Positions 39,679 through 49,949 of a stretch of 64,000 nt of DNA are shown here, in pieces; positions within the stretch are counted from its first letter, which is position 1, and each line of letters starts with the position of its first letter. Source of the DNA: Craspedostauros australis. Lineage: Eukaryota > Bacillariophyta > Bacillariophyceae > Mastogloiales > Achnanthaceae. Made by a program: the position numbers and the translations under genes. The notes under the pieces are model-generated. The model had not been told where the DNA came from. It saw only the letters and a list, made by a program, of their open reading frames with translations, and did no database searches. The stretch is from assembly GCA_026770025.1 (NCBI GenBank), contig JAMXDE010000042.1, forward strand, positions 310,001-374,000, written 5' to 3'.

Positions 39679-41800
39679 ATGACAAAGACTGTGACAGTGA
39701 TCCACTGCTGGTCAGCGCCGCGCTCGCGCTCGACCGCGCTGCTCTACACCTTCGAAGCCCGCGGAGATGACTGCGTCGCGCTCGATGAGCCTTTGTACCG
39801 TGAATTCCTCCGCACAAAGGGGGACAGGGTGGTTCGTCCGTACCTTGAGAGCATGCTCACCGGAGTGCCACCCGAGGGTGAGGTGGGCACGGAAGAGGCC
39901 TGGTCAAGCGTGCTCCCATCCTGCAACGACCGCATCCTCAAGGCCGCGGAGGAGTTGCCGGAAACGGGAGGCGTCGTCTTCGCCAAGCAGATTGTGAAGT
40001 ACGCGTATCTGTACGACTTCAACGACCAGGTCAAGCACGAGACCATCAACCTCGTGCACAAGCACTTCTTCCTCATCCGCGAACCATTCGCCGTGCTGTC
40101 TTCATGGAAGTGCGACAGCGATGTCCACGGAAACAACCTCTGCATCGAGGAGATCGGGTACACCCATCTCATGTCCGCCTTCTCGCAGGTCGAGGGCAAC
40201 ATGGATCCGGATCGCAAGTTCAAGCCGATCGTCATCGACTCCGACGATCTCGTCAGCGACCCTAAGAGCACATTGGAGCACCTCTGCGCCAGCCTCGGCA
40301 TTCCATTCCGTGAGAGTATGCTCTCCTGGAAGGCCGGTCCGCACAAGTGCGACGGACCATTCGCGAGCTACTGGTACCACAACGTCCACAAGACCGACGG
40401 GTGGGTGACAAAAAGCAAGGCCAAGGAGTCCGGCGGCCTCGAGTGCATCGCCGGCAAGAGGTACCGCATGCTCGATCCTAGACTCAACATGGCTCTCAAG
40501 GCCTGCGTGCCGATTTATGAATTCTTCCAGCAGTTCACCGAGTCGTACAAGAACCGCGGGCCACCAGCGGGCCAGAAGATCTACGAGGACCCAAGGAACG
40601 AGCACCTCGTGGTCTGGGTCGGATCACCCAGCCGCGGTCGCATCTCCCCGCGCCTCATGGCCGGCCTCAACCCATTCGATTCCGCCGTCGAAGGCGGCGA
40701 CGCCGTATGGGAGGGAATGCGCGTGCATGATGGCAAGATCCCCTCGTTCGAAGAGCACCTCGATCGCCTCCTGCGTTCCGCCAAGGCGTTGGCCTTCGAG
40801 AACGTCCACACCAAGGACCAAATCATGGAAGCCATCTTCAAGACCCTCGCTGCCAACTGCATGCGCGATGACACCTACATTCGCGTCACGTTGACACGCG
40901 GTGAGAAGAGCACATCGTCTCTAGATCCCAAGTCAAACATCTACGGCACCACCCTCATCATCCTTCCAGAATGGAAGCCCATCGATGCAGCAAGCGACAA
41001 CGGAAGCAAGACCGAAGGGATCGAGCTCATCTCCGCATCGAAGCGCAGGCACCCATCATCCAGCGTGCTTTCCAACATCCAAAGCAACAACATGGTACGT
41101 GCCATACGACGAGAGAAGTCACTGATGATTTCCTGCGTTGTTTTGTGCAATCCATCCACACGCCCATCGTCGTTTGTTGACGGTGCAACTGCATCCTTGT
41201 GTGTGTGTGCAAACAACGTCGATTTGCCATCCTCTCGAGTATGCTACATATCATCGCGCGCACATCCCTAACCATACCGCTGCATGTGTTCTACCACATT
41301 ATTCCTGCATTCTGTCCGCCTGCTCTGCTCTGTTCCACGGATTTCGCTACTATGTTGCATTCCATCACGAACAGATCACAAGGATCATGCCAAAGATCCA
41401 AGCCAACGAGGCGGGTGCCGCGGATGCCATCATTCTCGATGCGGATGGATACGTCTCGGAAACCAGCACCGCCAACATCTTCATGGTGGACAGCGAAGGT
41501 GTGCTGTTGACACCGCACGAAGAGCACTGCGTTGCAGGAGTCGCCAGGGCCAACACACTCGCCTTGGCCGAAGAGCTCGGCATCCCATGCACTGCCAGAC
41601 GCATCTCGCTCACCGAATTCTTCGCCGCGGAAGAAGTCTTCACAGCCAGCACCATGGGCGGATTGACCTCTGTGGCTACGATCGATACCCACGCCATCGG
41701 CAGCGGCAAGTGCGGACCAGTCACGGAGAAGTTGCAGGTCGCCTACAAGGAGCTTCCCAACAAACCCGGCTTCGCGGTTGCTATTCCAAAGTTCACGTAA
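39679..41800 (+). CDS. Sulfotransferase-like + class IV aminotransferase-like fusion, copy 2 (2 exons)
   Basis: Exon 1 is 39679-41094 and exon 2 is 41375-41800, giving 613 aa. Exon lengths are identical to copy 1 (1416 and 426 bp), while the intron is longer (280 against 176 bp) with the same GTACGT donor and GAACAG acceptor. The proteins differ by scattered substitutions such as Ala-to-Pro and Glu-to-Lys, with no gaps. The P-loop ('APRSRSTALL'), the class IV fold and the 'SNIQSNN' segment with Asn466 in place of the PLP lysine are all kept. Both copies stay intact, so some function is probably under selection. The genes point away from each other with their promoters inside the inverted pair. 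Confidence 0.85.
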
Positions 41801-42310
41801 GAACAGACAATATGAAATAGGAGTTCAACTCGGAACCCGGCACAGCAGGAGTTTGCGTCAAAAAGTAACACTTGAGTAGAGTTTTCGTAAGATGGAACAT
41901 GTACACACCACATGGCGCGCATTGTGGAGTCCTCCATGGAAGAGTATGATGCAGTTGTAGAGTTCACAGGAGCGCGACGACCGCACTCGCACGTAGCAGC
42001 AATGACGTTTGGACTTGACCGAGAGATGCGCCGCACTGTGCGCGGAGTGCGAGTCGCGACATGATCTCAGCAGAGTTTGCCTCGACATCACGAGCAAACG
42101 GCGAGGGGCAAAACGTCAGCAACAATGCTCACAACCACGGAATGGTGCCACAAACGAATGACCATCACGGCGACACGCAAAGCACGTCGGATCAAAAGCA
42201 ATGGATGAAGCGAACGTCGTCGCCATTGCCGATGCTTCGCTCAGCACGGCCTGCAACCATGCACATGAAGCGGCTCGTCATCGTCGATTTCTCCAAAAAG
42301 GACTAGTCAC
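41801..42310. other. 3' flank of copy 2
   Basis: The first ~130 bp match the 3' flank of copy 1 (reverse complement of about 32690-32815). After that no gene is seen until the tRNA. Confidence 0.45.
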
Positions 42311-42391
42311 GACGCAGGCAGGACTCGAACCTACGCGGGAAAATCCCAATCGATTTCTAGTCGATCGCCTTAACCGCTCGGCCACTGCGTC
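42311..42391 (-). tRNA. tRNA-Ser(AGA), copy 1
   Basis: The reverse complement begins GACGCAG and ends CTGCGTC, a perfect 7-bp acceptor stem. It shows a D-arm 'TGGCCGAGCGGTTAAGGC', an ATCGA/TCGAT anticodon stem with a CTAGAAA loop (anticodon AGA), a long variable arm (GGGA/TCCC) typical of serine tRNA, and a 'GGTTCGAGTCC' T-arm. A TTTTT run follows about 15 bp downstream, as expected for RNA polymerase III termination. No intron. Confidence 0.96.
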
Positions 42392-43292
42392 GTTATGAGA
42401 AATGCCCGAAACTTGGGTACAATTACTTTCTGATGTTTCAGTGTTGGCTGAGCACCCTCGACCAAACGCGATCGTGGTGCTGCAAGCGACTTTGAAGAGT
42501 TAGCGATGTTCCTTCCTGTCGATGTGTACCACTATTGTGATTGGAACTTGGGCTTGCAGTGATCCATCAGCGGCACCTGTGCACAAGTCCTTGTTCTCAC
42601 CTCGAGACAAGTGTCTCGTCGAGTAGGGTGGTTTATGAGGGGAGTCGTTGCAGACCTTGTGAATGCCTCCGCAATTGCTACTTGTTCACATAAGATTCCT
42701 CAAGCGCACTTGTCTCGGTAGACGTTCAATTAATGGAAGCGATTTTCCCCTGCGAGTAGCAACAGACATCGGCTGACGATTGAGGCAGGCAGATTGCGCA
42801 CACGGCCCTTGCAACGATACCGTTTCGCGGTCGCTTCTTCACCCAAGGTCTCCTGGAGAGAGAGAGGGTACCCCCAGCATACACGAGAAGTGAAATCTGT
42901 GGACCAGATCTGTCCTCCTCGCATCTGCGACCATGGATTCTCACGCCCCTGTTGTGGTGCCAATTGTACGATGCCAATAGATCTTATGCGTAGCTCGTAA
43001 GCGGGTGTGGCACCCCGACAGCATTGATTGCAACGCACTCCTACTCCACGAGTACAAGCATGGGTGTTGGCGATGGTAGAGAAGCGCAAGAATGTTAACA
43101 TTTGTATGGATGATCTATAGTGTTGTAAAGAAGACCGGGAATGGTGGTGCTGCAAAAGGTAGGATAGATTGTCTGTGTCTGTAGGTATAGTACAAGGATG
43201 CAAAAGAATGGAGCACGGAAAGAGGCTGGGGCATGTTCGGGATGACGGGTGTGTCATCCTCTGTGATGCTGGTGATGCTGGGGTTGGTGCTC
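42392..43292. other. Intergenic, no gene recognised
   Basis: Contains the tRNA's 5' flank and the 3' flank of the next gene. The long frame at 42730-43788 (-) is a shadow of the downstream gene's other frame and of spacer. Confidence 0.45.
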
Positions 43293-43907
43293 TCATGAGC
43301 GGTTTGGTTTCCTCCGAGAGAAGAAGCCTGCGAACCGCCTCTTGTGAGACGATGAAGACTGCGCCTGTGCTCTTTCCGCCGCCGCTTCCTTCTCCTGCTG
43401 CTTCCTGAGCCGTTCCAGCTCCTTCTCCTTCCGCCTCTGTTCCTGCTCCTTTCGGATGCGCACCGCCAGCTCCGGAATCTGCATGGAGTCCATCATCGCG
43501 ACCCTCCTGGCGCTGCGCCTTGTGTCCTGCGACAGCTCGTAGCTGATGTCGGCCAGGAGCTGCGAGTCCTTGTTGGGCATGTCGCGCTGCCGGTCCTGCT
43601 CGTCCAGTATCGACTGGATGACCTCGAGCACGGCGGTCTTCTTGGCGAAGCTGGCCTCCGGCGAGGCCTTGGTCTCCATGCCCCGCATCGAGAAGTCGTC
43701 CTCGGGGAGCTTCTCTCCGCGCACCTGTCGGTTCATGAGCGCCCTGTCGCAGGCCCGGAACTCGCCCAGCTCGTCCTTGGAGTACCACTGGGCATCCCTC
43801 TCATCCTCGCTCTGGTCCCTCCAGCTGTCGATCTCGACGGTCGCGTGCTTGCCGCTGCCATCGTCGGCGAACTTGATCGACTGGTTGCTGCTGCGCTTCT
43901 TCATCAT
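43293..43907 (-). CDS. Uncharacterised protein of a family common in diatoms ('WYS...RGxE' type)
   Basis: 204 aa from the ATG at 43905-43907; the frame extends 42 codons upstream through a Gln/Ser/Arg-rich leader. An N-terminal 'SIKFADD' is followed by 'DERDAQWYSKDELGEF', then 'MRGMETKASPEASF' and 'VIQSILDEQDRQ'. From memory, this order (WYS/EL block, then an R-G-x-E motif, then a Gln-containing helix) occurs in many small, uncharacterised stramenopile proteins. A highly charged helix at about 155-185 looks like a coiled coil, and the C-terminus is basic ('FFSRRKPNRS'). Function unknown. Confidence 0.65.
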   Translation of the reverse strand: MMKKRSSNQSIKFADDGSGKHATVEIDSWRDQSEDERDAQWYSKDELGEFRACDRALMNRQVRGEKLPEDDFSMRGMETKASPEASFAKKTAVLEVIQSILDEQDRQRDMPNKDSQLLADISYELSQDTRRSARRVAMMDSMQIPELAVRIRKEQEQRRKEKELERLRKQQEKEAAAERAQAQSSSSHKRRFAGFFSRRKPNRS

Positions 43908-46151
43908 GGCGGGATGTCTTGGCTTGCTGCTTGTTGAGCGGAGTGGAGTGGAGTGGATCCTGCTGTTGCTTCTTGCTTGTTCCTTGCTTGCTCGTTGTTC
44001 CTTGATTGCTCGTTGCTGATGGTTGTCTGGCATCAGCAGTGGCTCTGTGATCTTGACCTTCGCCTTGGCTTTGCATTCGTTTTGGCGGCGTGGTGGCTTT
44101 TATGGTCTGCGTGTGTTGTGCCTGCTGTGTCTACTGTTGGCGCCTCTGCTGAATCTGCTGATTCTGCTGGCCTGGTTGCTCCCCCGTGTTGTGTCGAATG
44201 TGTCAGCGGCAAACCGCTGTGCCACTGCGAATAAACCCAGGAAGATCGACACACAACGCAGAACAAGCCGCGAATTCCTCGTGTTCCAAACACTTGGAAC
44301 ATCGTGCAACAACAACACGCAGGTGGGGCCAAACTAGCGCAAAGACGCTGGAGGAAGCACAATGAAAATGGGTCGGGCCACTTCGCGACAAAGCGGGATC
44401 GTGTTGTGTCATGGATACTTAGGAAACACGACAAATGACAATGTTGAAGGTATCGCGCCAGTGACCCTGATCGAAATGTCCCCAAACAAACATTTTCTGA
44501 TTTCTTTCATAGTACGAGAAGGAAATTGCAAGAAAACGCGAAGTTCGAAGCTGGCGTGTCTTCGTCGGGCCACAAAGTCCTTTGGTTTAATTCGAAGTCA
44601 GCGACATGGCCGGCGACGACAGCCATTAATCTGCTTTGTTGCTGCCTCCATGTCGCATCCGCCCCGGCGAAGTAGAGTACTCTACCGTATTTTATCCCTG
44701 TGTCTCCGTCTGCGCTTCCGCCTCTTCTGCCTCTCCGCCTCCGCCAAGGAGTACCTTGCGTCCACCAGCGCGAGTGCTGGCGTCATTGTGAGCCTTTGTG
44801 GATGGCTCGCAGCTCGTTCGAGTGCAGTGGGACAAGCGAAGTACTCACTGATCGTGTGAGCGCAGATGTGGCTGGCCTCTCCTGGGACAAACAAAACCGA
44901 GACCAAGAGACCAAGGGAAGGCATGATCCTCTGCACCTCTCTCCACTCCTCTGGGCAATGGGCTGAATGATTGTGGGAGAATGGCTCTCGCCTTTTCCTG
45001 CCAACTTTGATCGTCGGGTCCATGGACTCAACGACTCACAGCAACTGCAAAAGCAACAGGAGATCCTCTGCGAGGTTCGGTGAGGCTGCACTCTGCCACG
45101 CTCGATGGGGCAATTCCGATGGCAGAACGTGGGATCTTCAAACTCGAGGCTTCCTCGTGATGCCAGAAGCAAATGCAAAGCGGAGTGTGCCCGTGCTCGC
45201 AGCATAATATTATATGTATTATTATGCTCTGGAGGTATTGGAGCACTTGTATAGTGCAGCACATTGTTGTGCCACAGCAATGTGGTCTTTCTGCGACCAT
45301 CTCCATCCAACCCCACCAAAGTGCGAAACGGCAGCTCGCGCTGTGTCTCTTTGTTTTCTCCAGGCTTGTGGTCAACCGTCGGTCTCTCGGCATCGATCCG
45401 AGGCACAGCTTTGTGACCTTCGCACAAGCATGCCATCCTCGAACCTTGGCCGGCCTCTCCCTCCGCGCCAACGCACACTCTCCAGAGCTGTTTCTGGAAC
45501 GGCAGAGGATTCTTCCTTCTGTCGGCCCAACATTTTCGAGCCAGCGTCTCCCACGAACACAGCCACAAGCGGGAGGCACGGGGTCTTTTGGAGCACAAGG
45601 CCAGAGAGTGCCGCGGGCAACGAGGAGGTGCCACGCCGCGGCTTTTCGCTCTCTGGCTACTGTCGCCATCGTTGCTTTGTCGTCTCTCGCGTGCCTGGTC
45701 CTCATCGTTGTTTGAAGTCTCACCATGTCTGGGACATCCAGGCAACAGAAGCTTGGTCTTGCATGTGTTCTCGCCTTCGCCCACAGACATGTCCCGACAG
45801 AACGGGGATTCATTTGTGCAAGAAACGAAATGTTAGTGTGTCCCAGGTTGTTTTCTCTCGGTTTTGTTCAGTGTTGATCTATTCTCGATGTTGCAACTAT
45901 CAACGATGATCTTCTTTTATCAGTATTAGGTCGTCGTACTTCTTGTCTCGAAAGAATTCTGTCGCAACAAGGGCACGAACAATCGCCTTCGCCTCTGCCG
46001 TCTTGACGAAACGACCATGGCGCAAGCCAACGGCAGCAACGGCCGCAACATTTGGCAGAGGAGAAGCAGTGGTACGAGTAGTAGTAGTCGTACCAATCCT
46101 CCATGACAAAATCAACAGGAGCACAAGACACGAGTACCGCACTATACGACG
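43908..46151. other. Intergenic, 2.2 kb
   Basis: The spacer between divergent genes. Several frames are open (for example 44783-45790 on -) but have Cys/Arg/Ser-rich shadows without domains. A palindromic 'AATATTATATGTATTATTAT' stretch lies near 45206-45226. No gene is called. Confidence 0.45.
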
Positions 46152-47558
46152 ATGAGCAGCAAGACGGAAGCCGCGAGCGCGGACAATAACCCGACGAAGG
46201 AGTTCCACTATGAATTCGGAGGCCCCATCGGCGCAACGGCGACAATGACGGCGCTGCCGCTGGTCGTCATGCTGCTGGTGCATTGGGGCGATGTTGGGTA
46301 CCTGGACCTCTCGGTGCTGTCTGATCTGTTCGCTTCGAACGGCGACGGCAGCGGGCGGCTGTGGGGCAGGATCATCGCATCGCCGGCCCTGTGTCCTTCC
46401 TGCCTAACAACCGAGCAAGCTCGGTCGGTGCTGATGCCGTGCGCTCTTGGATTGCTGGCGTGGTTCGGCTTCACGGTGCTCCTGGAGCGTCTGCTGCCGT
46501 GCGAGATCGTGGAGGGCGGCCCCGTCAAGGGCAACAAGGACCTGCGGCTCAAGTACCGCATCAACGGACATCTCACGCTCTGGGTGTCGCTGCTGGTCTC
46601 GCAGTGCGGCTGGCCGCAATGGCACGACGAGTCCGGGACCTACCAGTTCACGGCCGTGCCGCTCGCCGCGTTGCTCTACGACAACTACGCGCCCTTGGCG
46701 CTCATGGCCATCATGTGGACCACCCTGCTGTCGTGCTACCTCTACGCCTCGTCATTCCTGGGCGACAAGATTCTGGCGGACGGCGGCAACTCCGGCAATC
46801 CGTTCTACGACTTCTTCATCGGCAGGGAGCTCAACCCGCGCGGCCTGTTCGGCACCTTCGATTGGAAGGAGTTCTGCGAGCTGAGGCCGGGACTCATTGG
46901 GTGGATGCTGCTCAACATGGCGTGTCTGCAGCAGCAGCAAAAGGAGCTCGGCTACGTCACGGGTTCCATGATGCTCATCAACATCTTCCAAGGCATCTAC
47001 GTGTGGGATGGACTGTACCAGGAACGCGCCATCCTCACCACCATGGACATCACGACGGATGGATTCGGTTTCATGCTGGCATTCGGCGACATGGCGTGGC
47101 TTCCCTTCACCTACAGCCTCCAGGCGCGGTACTTGGTCAAGCACGATCCCCATCTCAGCGCCACGGCGCTTGCCGGCATCCTGCTGCTGCATGTGCTGGG
47201 ATACTGCATCTTCCGCGGTGCCAACGGCCAGAAGGACGCCTTCCGCCGTGATCCCAACGGCCCCTCCGTGCAGCACCTCCAGTACCTGCAGACCAAGCGC
47301 GGCACCAAGCTGCTCATCTCGGGTTGGTGGGGCATGGCGCGCAAGATCAACTATATGGGCGACTGGATCATGGGACTCACGTGGTGCATGGTCTGCGGCT
47401 TCAACTCCATCATCCCGTACTTCTACGCCATCTACTTCTGCATCCTCCTCATCCACCGATCAATCCGCGACGATGAGATGTGCCAGGCCAAGTACGGCGA
47501 CGACTGGCAGCGATACAAGCAGCAGGTTCCGTACCGATTCATTCCTGGCGTGTTGTAA
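46152..47558 (+). CDS. ERG24: Sterol C14 reductase (ERG24/FACKEL/TM7SF2-type)
   Basis: 468 aa, one exon. It has about eight to ten hydrophobic segments. The C-terminal family block is clear: 'LLISGWWGMARKINYMGDW' (about 393-411), 'IPYFYAIYFCILLIHR', 'RDDEMCQAKYGDDWQRY' and a closing 'VPYRFIPGVL'. 'GNPFYDFFIGRELNPR' (about 216-231) is the other sterol-reductase signature. The family reduces sterol double bonds with NADPH in the ER. The 'GWWG-ARK-NYMGD' form resembles C14 reductases and LBR more than DHCR7, but C7 reductase cannot be fully excluded. The start is taken at the first ATG, giving a short polar N-terminus. Confidence 0.83.
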   Translation: MSSKTEAASADNNPTKEFHYEFGGPIGATATMTALPLVVMLLVHWGDVGYLDLSVLSDLFASNGDGSGRLWGRIIASPALCPSCLTTEQARSVLMPCALGLLAWFGFTVLLERLLPCEIVEGGPVKGNKDLRLKYRINGHLTLWVSLLVSQCGWPQWHDESGTYQFTAVPLAALLYDNYAPLALMAIMWTTLLSCYLYASSFLGDKILADGGNSGNPFYDFFIGRELNPRGLFGTFDWKEFCELRPGLIGWMLLNMACLQQQQKELGYVTGSMMLINIFQGIYVWDGLYQERAILTTMDITTDGFGFMLAFGDMAWLPFTYSLQARYLVKHDPHLSATALAGILLLHVLGYCIFRGANGQKDAFRRDPNGPSVQHLQYLQTKRGTKLLISGWWGMARKINYMGDWIMGLTWCMVCGFNSIIPYFYAIYFCILLIHRSIRDDEMCQAKYGDDWQRYKQQVPYRFIPGVL

Positions 47559-48312
47559 TCCTGTGGTTGCATGGTAGTAGTACAGGAATACGTGGTACGA
47601 GTGCGAGTGTGAGTGTGAGTCGAATGAATTGATCTGATCCACATCTATTATATTATGCAATGTAGTCTATTATGCAATGTAGTCTACTATGCAATGTTAC
47701 ATCAACCTCGTCAGTGGATGAGCAGCAGCGATGGCAACGTGAAGAAGTTGAACATGAGCAAGCAACATTGGGTACTCTCCACCACTCGATTCGTCCACCT
47801 CTGTGGCCATCTACATTTCATTTTCAAGCCTGCGAGTCACAAGCACTCACGATCATCAACTTCAATCGTGTATGATTCCCAAATCGTGTTCACGTTTTCC
47901 ACGGTCATCAATGGTACTGCATTAGTGCCAAGTTGATCCGATGGGTATCTTCCAACAACCGATCCACGTTTTGCGAACGCAAAATCAGGCTTCACAGATT
48001 GCGGGTGTGTGGCTGGCAAGTGGCAGCAGGTGCGCAGCTGTGGCAGTTCACACGTTGGACAAGGAACATCTGGCACCAGGGTTCACCTTGGTTCGGAAGC
48101 CATCACCAAGATCTCCCCCCACAGAACACGAAGAAGTTGCATCTTGTTGGAGAGGATCTCGTTGCTGACACGAAAGGCACACCACCCATCAGAAAACACC
48201 CACAACATCCAAGAGAGGCATCCACAACAACGTCAAGGACACTCAGCCAACCAGCCAACCAGCCAACCAGCCAATCAACCAAACTGATCATCAGCCACCT
48301 CCATCCATCACC
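47559..48312. other. Intergenic with short tandem repeats
   Basis: A ~17-bp unit (TATTATGCAATGTAGTC) repeats three times at about 47647-47697. An 8-bp unit (CCAACCAG) repeats four times at about 48248-48280, in the leader of the next gene. No gene is seen. Confidence 0.6.
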
Positions 48313-49377
48313 ATGAAGTTCATCTCCGCTGCACTCGCTGTCTTCACCCTTGCGGTGAGCATCAACACGGCCAACGCCTTCACCCACACTCCATCCTTCG
48401 CTCGTACGACCGGCGTCAGAACCATCGCGCCCGCCCTGCATGTGTCCTCGTCGCCCCAGAACGAGGGCAAGGAGCTCAACCTCCCGGACCTCCCCAAGCT
48501 CAACACCGCCATCGTCAACGACGTCATCGACTCCGTGACCAAGCTGGATCAGATCAAGCCCAAGAACATCAAGGAGAACGTCATGGACGGAACCCTCGGC
48601 AGCCGCGGAGAGCTCTACTTCTTCGGCCAGGCGTTCTTGATCCTGTGCATCCTCATCGGCGGAGTCCCGACCATCCAGCCGCTGCTGTCCATCCTGCTGG
48701 GACCTGGCCTGCTGGTCTCCGGCCTCGCCGTCGTCCTTGCCGGGCTTGGTGATATGGGCGGAGCCTTGTCGCCATTCACCAAGCCGCCCAACACCGCCAC
48801 CGCTCGGTTGGTCACGGAGGGAACCTTCCAGTACATGCGCCATCCCATGTACACCGGCCTCATCGCCCTCACCACCGGACTCTCCATCGTCTCCGGCAGC
48901 GCCGACCGGCTGCTCCTCACCGGATTGCTCTTCGTCTTCTTGGACTTCAAGTCGTCCAAGGAAGAGGAGGAGATGCTGGTCCTGTACGGAGATGAGTACG
49001 AAACATACATGGTACGTACAACACAATACAGCACGACGCAGTGTAGTGTAGTGCGTGTAGTACATGGCCATGAATGTTGTGGGTTAATTGTTGTTATTGC
49101 GACCCTCAGCATACGAATTGCTTCGTTGTGCTCTTTCTCACACTCTCCATCCCCACTCGGATCCATTTCTGTTTCTCCACCATTGCCTTCCATTCGCTTC
49201 CATCCGCCGCCACTTGATTGGCGATGTGCTGTTTCGCTTTTGTGTTGTCTTGCTTTCTGCAACATGCGTATTCATACCACCCCCATCACCCCATATCCGA
49301 TATGTCATACTACGGACATGCAGAAACAAGTTCCCTCCAAGTTCTTCCCACAGAACCTGATCACCAAGGAAGACTAA
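48313..49377 (+). CDS. Plastid-targeted ICMT/PEMT-like membrane methyltransferase (2 exons)
   Basis: Exon 1 is 48313-49011 and exon 2 is 49324-49377, giving 250 aa. The 312-bp intron starts GTACGT and ends ATGCAG, phase 0. The N-terminus is a signal peptide (about 1-22) cut before Phe in 'ANAFTHTPSF', followed by a Ser/Thr/Arg-rich transit region, the bipartite import signal of complex plastids. Hydrophobic segments follow at about 102-145. The methyltransferase core has 'LVTEGTFQYMRHPMYTG' with the conserved R-H-P, then 'FKSSKEEEEMLVLYGDEYETYM' in blocks; exon 2 completes it with 'KQVPSKFFPQNL'. Such enzymes methylate isoprenylcysteine, phospholipids or other lipids using SAM; the plastid substrate is unknown. 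Skipping the splice would still give an open frame, because the intron length is a multiple of three. Confidence 0.84.
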   Translation: MKFISAALAVFTLAVSINTANAFTHTPSFARTTGVRTIAPALHVSSSPQNEGKELNLPDLPKLNTAIVNDVIDSVTKLDQIKPKNIKENVMDGTLGSRGELYFFGQAFLILCILIGGVPTIQPLLSILLGPGLLVSGLAVVLAGLGDMGGALSPFTKPPNTATARLVTEGTFQYMRHPMYTGLIALTTGLSIVSGSADRLLLTGLLFVFLDFKSSKEEEEMLVLYGDEYETYMVRTTQYSTTQCSVVRVVHGHECCGLIVVIATLSIRIASLCSFSHSPSPLGSISVSPPLPSIRFHPPPLDWRCAVSLLCCLAFCNMRIHTTPITPYPICHTTDMQKQVPSKFFPQNLITKED

Positions 49378-49949
49378 GCACTTGTACATACGGGTACTCG
49401 TGTCATACTCTAGTACACACGTACGTACGAGTACTCGTATCTGTGGCACAGCCCGACAACAGTATCAATGATTGTTGCATTGAGCAAGAAATAGCGGACA
49501 CGCGGCAAGTGGCAACGGCCTGGCAACCTCCGGTCCACCAACCCTCTGCTGCAACCCCCCCCCCTCCCATGTCTATACCATATCAATTTGAAATTCATGT
49601 CCTTTTGCCCAACACCAGCAGATCTGTGGTAAGCGCATCATAATGCACAGCAATTACAAGCAGAGTACCATGCAAAGCAGCAAGACATCAGCACGAAGAT
49701 ATATCTTCGCTTCCATACCATAGATACCATAGCGCTCTCATCAGAAACACTCGTACTCGTACTCCTACTATTGTGTTGATATGTACTCGTATGGTATTGC
49801 ATTATCTGTTATGTATTGTGACGAATGTGTAGTCGTAGAGTAGTATTGTGAATGAAGACTGAATGTGAGGCCACACCTTGAATCGTCTTGGTGGTTGTCA
49901 TCAGCACTGTTGCTATCAACACTGTAGCCCGTTGTGTTCTTGTTGATGC
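49378..49949. other. Intergenic (convergent 3' ends)
   Basis: Repeated CGTACGAGTACTCGTA-like sequences near 49420-49440 and 49755-49795 are low complexity. No gene is seen. Confidence 0.45.

Noticed and set aside
42730-43788. 352-codon frame on -
   Set aside because: It is a shadow of the gene at 43293-43907 in another frame, continuing into spacer.
44783-45790. 335-codon frame on -
   Set aside because: Cys/Arg/Ser-rich without a domain; a competing + frame exists over the same DNA.
45900-46283. 127-codon frame on - overlapping the sterol reductase start
   Set aside because: Its tail ('EFFRDKKYDDLILIKED') looks protein-like, but it overlaps the reductase start antisense and has no recognised family.
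46752-47456. 234-codon frame on -
   Set aside because: Antisense shadow of the sterol reductase.
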